From the NCBI GenBank assembly GCA_964635265.1, contig CAZWNV010000097.1:1-11538 (forward strand): 11,538 nucleotides of DNA, read 5' to 3'. The notes beneath the pieces were generated by a model. That model was given only the letters and a program-made list of their open reading frames with translations. It was not told where the DNA came from and searched no databases. Positions 7,110 to 11,538 of this stretch are shown piece by piece; the first letter of the stretch is position 1, and each line of letters starts with the position of its first letter. The position numbers and the translations under genes are program-made. This stretch comes from M55B175 sp964635265. GTDB lineage: Bacteria > Desulfobacterota > Desulfobacteria > Desulfobacterales > Desulfosalsimonadaceae.

Positions 7110-9543
7110 GGCCCGCCTCTTCGTTCGTTTTGGTTTGATCCAGCGTTTTTCGGACAGTTGCCGCCATTTTCACCGTGCCGACCGGCTTCATCAAAAATTC
7201 GTCAACAGCCGGCAGCTTTTCCTGCCCATAGATTTTTTCGCTGAAACCGGTGCAAAGAATCACCGGCACGTCCGACCGGATTTTTTTGACGGCACGGGCC
7301 AGCTTGTCGCCGGTCATTTGCGGCATGGTCATGTCCGTGACGATCAGGTCGAACGCCTCGGGAGCGGCGCGAAAGGCGTCCAGTGCCTGTTGGCTGTCGG
7401 TGTGTACCGTAACGTTGTATCCCAGCCGTTCAAGGCTCTGCTGCTGCATTTCCGCAATCGGGAGTTCATCATCTGTCAGAAGGATGTTCTCATTGCCCGT
7501 TGGCGGCAGCTCGGTGGATTGCGCCGCCATTTGCGCATCCTGCCGGGCGTCCAGGGGCAGGTAGACGTGAAAGGTGGATCCCCTGCCGGGTTCGCTGGAT
7601 ACGACAATACAGCCTCCGTGGGATTTTACGATGCCATGGACTACGGACAATCCCAGGCCGGTGCCTTCTCCCTGGTCCTTGGTGGTAAAGTAGGGTTCAA
7701 AAATTTTATTCAATGCCTGCTCATCCATCCCGACGCCCGTATCGCTGACAGTAATCTCGGCATAGTCGCCCGGGGCTATATCCGGGTACTTCTCCGAAAT
7801 TCTCTGATCCAGACTGGCCGGCTGCACGCAGAATTCCAGCAGCCCCTCCATTTCGGTCATGGCATGGGCGGCATTGGTGACAAGGTTAATGATGACTTGG
7901 TGGATCTGGGTGGGGTCGCCCCGAACGATCAGTTGTTCGCTGCAGATGTTTTCCTGGAAATCGATGGAGGCGGGAATGGTGGAGCGGAGCATCTTCAGGG
8001 CCTCCTTGACTATTGCAGTCAATGCAAAAGGCTTTTTCTGCTGTTCATTGTAGCGGCTCAGGGTCAGGATCTGCCGGACGAGGTCCCGGGCCCGGTTTGC
8101 CCCTTTCAGCACCTCCGAGAGATTTTTGTGCAGCTGGGTATCCTTTTTGGTCTCTTCCAGGGAAAGTTCGGTGTAGCCGATTACAGAGAAAAGGATGTTG
8201 TTGAAATCATGGGCAATGCCCCCGGCCAGGGTACCGATGGCCTCCATCTGCTGGGCATGCCGGAGTTGTGCGTTTAGTTTTTCCTTTTCCTGCTCCGCCT
8301 GTTTGCGTTCGGTAACATCTCTGGCGGTCCCCCTGAACCCCTTTGGCTCCCCTTTTGCGTCCTGGATGAGAGAGACCGAGGTGTCCACTTGCCGTTTGCT
8401 GCCGTCCTTTCTGATGAGTTCCAGATTAAATGCCTTGTAGGACCGGCCGGTGCGGTAGACGCGATTGAACGCGTCAAAGACCTTTTTGGCGTTTTCGGCG
8501 CTGAGATACTGACGGTTGTTCATACCCATCAAGTCGTCGCTGCTGTAGCCGAAAATGTTGCACAGGGCGTCATTGAAGAAGGTAAAATTGCCCGTCAGGT
8601 CAACCTCGAAATATCCGTCCTCCATGCTTTCCAGAATGGAGCGGTATTTTCCTTCACTCTCCCGCAGGGCTTCTTCCGCCTCTTTCCGTGCGGTGACATC
8701 GCTGATAAACCCCTCAAGGACGGCGGATTCCGAAGAGTCTTTTCCAACGACCCGGCCCTGCTCCCAAACCCATCGCTCCTGGCCCTGCTTGTCCCGGATG
8801 CGGTATTCCAGGACAAAAGGCTCGCCTTGATCCACCCCTTTTTGGACACTGCCCCATACCCCTGCGCGGTCTTCCGGGTGGATCAGGTCTCCATAGTGCG
8901 GATAACCCGGGCTGGTGAGCGCGTCCGGCGTGTAGCCGGTGAGCGCGAGGCAGCCCTCGCTTACATATTCCATCGGCCAGCCGGTTTTGTTTGAACACCT
9001 GTAGGCCATGCCCGGAAGGTTGCGCATCAGGGTGGCAAGCTGCCGCTCGCTTTCCCGCAGTTCCTCCTCGGAGTTTCTGCTGGCGGTGATATCCTGCAGC
9101 GAGCCATAAATGCGGGCGACTTTCCCGTCCGGTCCTGTTTCCGGGTGGCCCCGTGCAACGCATATCCGGGTTTGTCCGTCTTTGCGCAGGGCCCGCAGCT
9201 CAAGTTCATACGGTTTTGTCTCTTCCACGGCTTTAGCCAGGGATTCGCAGAATGCCTGCCAGTCTTCAGGGGGATGCAAGGCTTGCTGTTCCGCCCAGGT
9301 CGGGGCCCTTGCTGCGGCATCGATCTGGAAAATCCGGCGGAGCCCTTCGGACCATGTCACCTCGTCGGCAGCGATATCCCACTCCCAGCTTCCCGAATGC
9401 GCTATTTGTTCCGTTCTTGCAAGCATCTCCCGACTGCGGCGGAGCTCTTTGATGGCTTTCTGGTGCTCGGGTTCTGTTTTTTCCAGATCCCGCATGCGTT
9501 TCTCCAATTGTTCATACGTAGGTTGTGCGGGCATGGTAATCAC
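7102..9543 (-). CDS. Hybrid sensor histidine kinase: three PAS, HisKA, HATPase, receiver
   Basis: This is a cytoplasmic hybrid histidine kinase of 813 residues; no membrane segment is visible. Order: an N-terminal coiled coil (about 8-45), PAS/PAC 1 (about 46-155), PAS 2 (about 165-288), PAS 3 (about 297-414), a short coiled coil, then the dimerisation and phosphoacceptor region with H445 in GGIAHDFNN. The ATPase follows with N-box N553/N557, DTGVGMD (601-607) and GEGTGLGLS (625-633). The C-terminal receiver has the acid pair D691/D692, phosphoacceptor D737, T765 and K786. All catalytic residues are present. The H-box and terminal receiver are typical of the large soluble hybrid kinases of Desulfobacterota. 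GTG at 9543 has GGAAG 7 bases upstream; ATG at 9534 is the alternative and would lose three residues. No DNA-binding response regulator is encoded next to it, so the output partner is unknown; the only co-transcribed gene is the exported phosphoesterase. The signal sensed cannot be read from the PAS sequences. Confidence 0.93.
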   Translation of the reverse strand: MITMPAQPTYEQLEKRMRDLEKTEPEHQKAIKELRRSREMLARTEQIAHSGSWEWDIAADEVTWSEGLRRIFQIDAAARAPTWAEQQALHPPEDWQAFCESLAKAVEETKPYELELRALRKDGQTRICVARGHPETGPDGKVARIYGSLQDITASRNSEEELRESERQLATLMRNLPGMAYRCSNKTGWPMEYVSEGCLALTGYTPDALTSPGYPHYGDLIHPEDRAGVWGSVQKGVDQGEPFVLEYRIRDKQGQERWVWEQGRVVGKDSSESAVLEGFISDVTARKEAEEALRESEGKYRSILESMEDGYFEVDLTGNFTFFNDALCNIFGYSSDDLMGMNNRQYLSAENAKKVFDAFNRVYRTGRSYKAFNLELIRKDGSKRQVDTSVSLIQDAKGEPKGFRGTARDVTERKQAEQEKEKLNAQLRHAQQMEAIGTLAGGIAHDFNNILFSVIGYTELSLEETKKDTQLHKNLSEVLKGANRARDLVRQILTLSRYNEQQKKPFALTAIVKEALKMLRSTIPASIDFQENICSEQLIVRGDPTQIHQVIINLVTNAAHAMTEMEGLLEFCVQPASLDQRISEKYPDIAPGDYAEITVSDTGVGMDEQALNKIFEPYFTTKDQGEGTGLGLSVVHGIVKSHGGCIVVSSEPGRGSTFHVYLPLDARQDAQMAAQSTELPPTGNENILLTDDELPIAEMQQQSLERLGYNVTVHTDSQQALDAFRAAPEAFDLIVTDMTMPQMTGDKLARAVKKIRSDVPVILCTGFSEKIYGQEKLPAVDEFLMKPVGTVKMAATVRKTLDQTKTNEEAGHA

Positions 9544-9654
9544 CGAGGGGCTTCCAAGTAACTTTTATGCTGATGGTATCGGGGGGACCGGCTGCCTCGC
9601 TCCCAAAATTCCCTAAATGTCGCTCGGAAACCGCCTTGCCCCGATATTAACACC

Positions 9655-9670
9655 TTAGTGCCTAAGTGCC
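9655..9670. repeat. Two copies of an 8-bp repeat abutting the assembly gap
   Basis: TTAGTGCC (9655-9662) is followed directly by TAAGTGCC (9663-9670), differing at one base, and then the sequence breaks into Ns. This looks like the first two units of a tandem array that assembly could not resolve. The segment also contains the inverted pair CTTAG/CTAAG. That an array continues into the gap is inference. Confidence 0.5.
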
Positions 9671-9770
9671 NNNNNNNNNNNNNNNNNNNNNNNNNNNNNN
9701 NNNNNNNNNNNNNNNNNNNNNNNNNNNNNNNNNNNNNNNNNNNNNNNNNNNNNNNNNNNNNNNNNNNNNN
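9671..9770. other. Scaffold gap (100 N)
   Basis: Exactly 100 undetermined bases, the conventional placeholder for a gap of unknown size. Whatever joins the hybrid kinase leader to the right-hand region, and even their true adjacency, is not shown by the sequence. Confidence 0.97.
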
Positions 9771-9889
9771 TCTCAGCGGGATAAATTGTTTTATGGGAAA
9801 ATCAGATTGATCGTATCATTGTTCCCCTGGGGGTCCAATACATTTTTTGCCCCCTCCAGCCTCCTGCAGTCACACCTACGAGATTAGCG

Positions 9890-9910
9890 GGTATACCTGT
9901 ATATTATACC
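9890..9910. promoter_or_regulatory. Palindrome GGTATA-N9-TATACC, candidate activator site
   Basis: A perfect 6-bp inverted repeat (9890-9895 with 9905-9910) lies about 140 bases upstream of the sigma-54-like promoter at 10027, a spacing usual for enhancer-binding-protein sites. The left arm itself extends to the 8-bp palindrome GGTATACC. It matches no regulator site I recognise. In AT-rich DNA such palindromes also arise by chance. Confidence 0.3.
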
Positions 9911-9958
9911 AAATTGTATAGAAGCTCTTAGAGTATTACATTTTTGTTGGTTTTAGGC

Positions 9959-9968
9959 TTGGTATCAT
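9959..9968 (+). promoter_or_regulatory. Extended -10-like element
   Basis: TTGGTATCAT contains TG-N-TATCAT, an extended -10 with 5/6 of the hexamer. No good -35 hexamer stands at the usual distance. It could give a second, housekeeping promoter for the downstream outer-membrane gene. The identical 10-mer recurs at 10899-10908, just before the riboswitch. Confidence 0.3.
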
Positions 9969-10026
9969 TTTTCTAATTTCGTTTAAACCCTTTGGAATTT
10001 ATCGGAAAATTTCTTGGTGCCCGGTT

Positions 10027-10042
10027 TGGCATGGTTTTCGCT
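10027..10042 (+). promoter_or_regulatory. Candidate sigma-54 (RpoN) promoter for the outer-membrane protein gene
   Basis: TGGCATGGTTTTCGCT matches the sigma-54 pattern TGGCACG-N4-TTGCW with GG (10028-10029) and GC (10040-10041) at exactly the required spacing and two mismatches. Transcription would start near 10053, leaving a leader of about 105 bases before the ATG at 10158. TIGR02001/TorF-type genes in proteobacteria are often linked to nitrogen-regulated glnK-amtB genes, which agrees with RpoN control, but no such genes are visible here. Confidence 0.5.
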
Positions 10043-10157
10043 TTGTGTGTGGGATAGCAGCCGGCTGCTGTCAGGGGAAATCGCGTTGGATGCCGGGCTG
10101 ATCGGGGTGAGCGCGGCTTTGAAAACCAGGTATGGAAAACAGGAAAGGATCCGGGAG

Positions 10158-10874
10158 ATGAGAAGAAAATGTGTGATGGGCTGGCTTGTATCGGCCATTG
10201 TCCTTGCCGGGGCTATGCCCGCAGCCGCGGCGGATGCGACTGCAGGCGCAGATTTTGCGTCCGCCTATGTGTGGCGGGGGATCACCTTTAATGACGGGAT
10301 GGTGGCGCAGCCTTATGTGGATGTTGCAGCCGGCGGTTTTGCCATCAACGTTTGGGGCAATTATGACATTGCCGATTATAACGGTACGCTGGAGGAAAAT
10401 GAATTTTCCGAAATCGATCTGACACTTTCGTATGCCCTGCCTGTCGAGACAGTGGATATTACCATCGGCCATATTGAATACCTTTTCCCCAACGGCGGAC
10501 AAGGAACAAGCGAAGTGTTTGTAAATGCCTGCAAATCGCCTTTGAAAAATTTTTCCATGGGAATTGATGTTTACTACGACTACGGCGAGGTGGATGACTA
10601 TTATCTGGCCGCTACGCTTGCCTATATCCTTGCTCTGGACAGCAGCCTGGAAATCGGGGTTTCGGCTTCCGCCGGCTATGCAGGAGATGATTTCAGCCCG
10701 GGGCCGGATAGCGGCCTGCATGAGTACACGCTGGCGGTGAATGCTTCCTGCCCGCTGGGCCGGAATTTGGCTCTCTCAGCTGTATTTGCTTTCACAGACA
10801 GCCTGGATGAGGATGTATTGCCGGATCAGGAGGTGGACTTCTACGGCGGTTTCGGTTTCTCCTGGTATTTTTAG
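10158..10874 (+). CDS. TorF/TIGR02001-like outer-membrane beta-barrel protein (putative porin)
   Basis: This is a 238-residue precursor of a small outer-membrane beta-barrel. Seen: a signal peptide with charged start MRRK, hydrophobic core (about 6-19) and likely cleavage after the alanine run (about residue 25). The family-typical opening ADFASAYVWRGITFNDGMVAQPYV follows in the mature N-terminus (residues 31-54), then alternating amphipathic strands and a C-terminal SWYF ending in phenylalanine, the signal used by the BAM machinery. Two cysteines (C125 and C198) remain in the mature chain, unusual for an outer-membrane protein, and could form a disulfide. Start: ATG at 10158 with AGGA 8 bases upstream. 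The frame stays open 48 codons further upstream, but that would bury the signal peptide and overlap the predicted leader. The next promoter begins 8 bases after the stop, with no terminator of its own before the riboswitch. Transport substrate is unknown. Confidence 0.82.
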   Translation: MRRKCVMGWLVSAIVLAGAMPAAAADATAGADFASAYVWRGITFNDGMVAQPYVDVAAGGFAINVWGNYDIADYNGTLEENEFSEIDLTLSYALPVETVDITIGHIEYLFPNGGQGTSEVFVNACKSPLKNFSMGIDVYYDYGEVDDYYLAATLAYILALDSSLEIGVSASAGYAGDDFSPGPDSGLHEYTLAVNASCPLGRNLALSAVFAFTDSLDEDVLPDQEVDFYGGFGFSWYF

Positions 10875-10882
10875 CGCAGAAT

Positions 10883-10913
10883 TTGACATGCGCTGTTTTT
10901 GGTATCATATAAC
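10883..10913 (+). promoter_or_regulatory. Candidate sigma-70 promoter driving the riboswitch transcript
   Basis: A perfect -35 hexamer TTGACA (10883-10888) is followed by -10-like sequence. CATATA (10906-10911) sits at a 17-base spacing and TATAAC (10908-10913) at 19; the exact -10 is uncertain. The start of transcription would fall at about 10918-10922, directly before the aptamer. Confidence 0.6.
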
Positions 10914-10917
10914 TAGT

Positions 10918-11022
10918 ATGAGAAAGCCAAACCAATTGTAAAATTGGGACGGAAAGTTTCGGATCTTGCCTTTGTTGTTGCCGACAGGCAACGGCTCAGT
11001 CTATAAAGATGGCCGGACTGCC
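10918..11022 (+). ncRNA. Cyclic-di-GMP-I (GEMM-I) riboswitch aptamer
   Basis: The sequence fits the GEMM-I fold when laid on the Vibrio Vc2 numbering. Helix P2 is CCAATT (10932-10937), GTAA tetraloop (10938-10941, a GNRA loop) and AATTGG (10942-10947), flanked by the hallmark CAAACC and GGGACG. The base pair that is G21-C46 in Vc2 is C10927-G10952 here, a compensated change. Ligand-contact positions A18 (10924), G20 (10926), A47 (10953) and C92 (11021) are all present. P3 pairs AGTT (10955-10958) and CGG (10960-10962) with GACT (11016-11019) and CCG (11013-11015). It continues as ATCTT (10963-10967) with AAGAT (11006-11010), and is capped by GTTGCC-GACA-GGCAAC (10977-10992). The tetraloop receptor part of P3 is divergent and P1 is weak. 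G at position 20 favours c-di-GMP over cGAMP. It controls the PAS-protein gene at 11052. Confidence 0.78.
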
Positions 11023-11048
11023 ATGAAACCAGGCAGTCCGGTTTTTTT
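11013..11048 (+). terminator. Intrinsic terminator overlapping the riboswitch aptamer
   Basis: A perfect 10-bp stem, CCGGACTGCC (11013-11022) with GGCAGTCCGG (11032-11041), a 9-base loop and a run of seven T (11042-11048) make a strong intrinsic terminator. Its whole 5' arm is also the aptamer's P3 3' strand (11013-11019) and C92 (11021). Ligand-bound aptamer and terminator cannot coexist, predicting read-through when c-di-GMP is bound. A 5-bp alternative, CAGTC (10997-11001) with GACTG (11016-11020), could also occupy the arm. It may stop transcripts from the outer-membrane gene too. Confidence 0.88.
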
Positions 11049-11051
11049 CTG

Positions 11052-11538
11052 ATGAAAACCAAAAACCTGATAAATGAGGCCGTAAAGGCCGAAATCCTTG
11101 AAAACGCTCCTGTGCTGGTCGCTTTCCACGATGTCCGGCATCACATTCTCTGGGCGAATAAGGCTTACAGGCAGGCCACGCAAGCATCCCTGCAACAGTT
11201 GAGAACCAGGAAATGCTATTCCAATTGGGGCCTGAGCAGGCCATGCCGCAATTGTCCGGTTACCCGGGCGCTGAAAACGGGAAAATCCGCTGAAGCCGAG
11301 CTTACCCCGGAAACCCAGGATCATTGGCCTGAATCGCAGGGCGCCTGGTTATCGAAGGCGATTCCGATCCGGAATAAAGAGGGAACCGTCATCGGCGCGG
11401 TGGAGGTTGCCTTCAATATCAGCAGACGCCGAAAAGCCGAACATTATGCGCTGCAGGCAAGGGGAAAGGTCCGCCACCTGGAGGTTCTGGAAGCCCTGTA
11501 CAGCCGTGCGCAGAAAATGGCGGAAAACCTGGATCACC
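11052..11538 (+). CDS. PAS-domain signalling protein, N-terminal 162 residues, cut by window edge
   Basis: This is the start of a PAS-containing sensor protein whose output domain (histidine kinase, GGDEF or other) lies beyond the window. Seen: a soluble N-terminus without signal peptide, a PAS core beginning ILENAPVLVAFHD (residues 15-27) with ILWANKAYR (32-40), ending in KAIPIRNKEGTVIGAVEVAFNIS (102-124), then a basic coiled-coil linker (125-162). Inside the PAS fold is a cysteine cluster, C55, C65 and C68, within CYSNWGLSRPCRNCP, a pattern known from PAS domains of deltaproteobacterial sensors that might bind metal or respond to redox; that role is inferred. ATG at 11052 begins only 3 bases after the terminator U-tract and has no Shine-Dalgarno, so initiation must be unusual or weak; no better in-frame start is near. 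Its leader is the c-di-GMP-I riboswitch, so its expression should follow c-di-GMP level. Confidence 0.8.
   Translation, partial: MKTKNLINEAVKAEILENAPVLVAFHDVRHHILWANKAYRQATQASLQQLRTRKCYSNWGLSRPCRNCPVTRALKTGKSAEAELTPETQDHWPESQGAWLSKAIPIRNKEGTVIGAVEVAFNISRRRKAEHYALQARGKVRHLEVLEALYSRAQKMAENLDH

Larger units (their letters stand above)
9544..10157. other. Non-coding region with assembly gap between divergent genes
   Basis: No supportable gene was found between the hybrid kinase start and the outer-membrane protein start. The part left of the gap holds the kinase leader, without a convincing promoter, and a short repeat abutting the gap. The part right of the gap (9771-10157) is AT-rich in 9890-10020 and carries a palindrome, an extended -10-like element and a sigma-54-like element, listed separately. 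The true length is unknown because of the N run. Confidence 0.7.

Noticed and set aside
5541..8277. Two long plus-strand open frames (5541-7058 and 7078-8277)
   Set aside because: Both are antisense shadows of the metallophosphoesterase and the hybrid kinase, which carry complete catalytic motifs on the minus strand.
9666..9887. Open frame spanning the N run
   Set aside because: Half of it is undetermined sequence, and the readable end has no ribosome binding site or recognisable domain.
10014..10157. 48-codon upstream extension of the outer-membrane protein
   Set aside because: It would place the signal peptide internally and overlap the sigma-54-like element; the ATG at 10158 has a proper AGGA site.
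10977..10992. Hairpin GTTGCC-GACA-GGCAAC as a second terminator
   Set aside because: No U-tract follows; it fits better as the tip of aptamer helix P3.
10918..11022. cGAMP-specific variant (GEMM-Ib) of the riboswitch
   Set aside because: The diagnostic position 20 is G (10926), not the A typical of cGAMP-selective members; dual specificity still cannot be excluded without binding tests.
1..11538. CRISPR array, tRNA/rRNA, insertion sequence or phage defence genes
   Set aside because: No regularly spaced repeats, cloverleaf-like tails, transposase motifs, terminal inverted repeats or defence-type domains were found. The helicase has no nuclease or other defence partner beside it.

Overview
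The window reads as a metagenome- or draft-assembled piece of an anaerobic Gram-negative bacterium, most likely a member of the Desulfobacterota (former Deltaproteobacteria). The basis is moderate-to-high GC coding sequence, a CooC/AcsF-like nickel-chaperone ATPase, an RlhA-like U32 protein, a multi-PAS hybrid histidine kinase, a TIGR02001/TorF-type outer-membrane protein with a sigma-54-like promoter, and a cyclic-di-GMP-I (GEMM-I) riboswitch. The taxon is inferred, not proven. A 100-N run (9671-9770) marks a scaffold gap, so the true distance between its two sides is unknown.

Left part, minus strand (3539 down to 1): a tight three-gene cluster is read leftwards, cooC-like ATPase > Ski2-type DEAH helicase > cardiolipin synthase (cut by the window edge). 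The first two genes overlap by 8 bp and the last two are 9 bp apart. An AT-rich divergent region (3540-3717) separates this cluster from a plus-strand U32 gene (3718-5727), probably an RlhA-type RNA-hydroxylation protein. This gene ends 11 bp from the convergent end of a second minus-strand pair.

Middle part, minus strand (9543 down to 5739): a soluble hybrid sensor kinase (three PAS domains, HisKA, HATPase, receiver) overlaps by 8 bp with an exported, possibly lipoprotein, metallophosphoesterase.

Right part, plus strand (9771-11538): a non-coding stretch carries a sigma-54-like promoter in front of a small outer-membrane beta-barrel protein (10158-10874). Immediately downstream lie a sigma-70-like promoter, a c-di-GMP-I riboswitch aptamer and a strong intrinsic terminator, then the start of a PAS-domain signalling protein that runs off the window. 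The 5' arm of the terminator is the same sequence as the 3' strand of aptamer helix P3 plus the ligand-pairing C. Ligand binding and termination should therefore exclude each other, giving a c-di-GMP ON switch. This riboswitch is the most interesting element here. No tRNA, rRNA, CRISPR array, insertion sequence or phage gene was seen.
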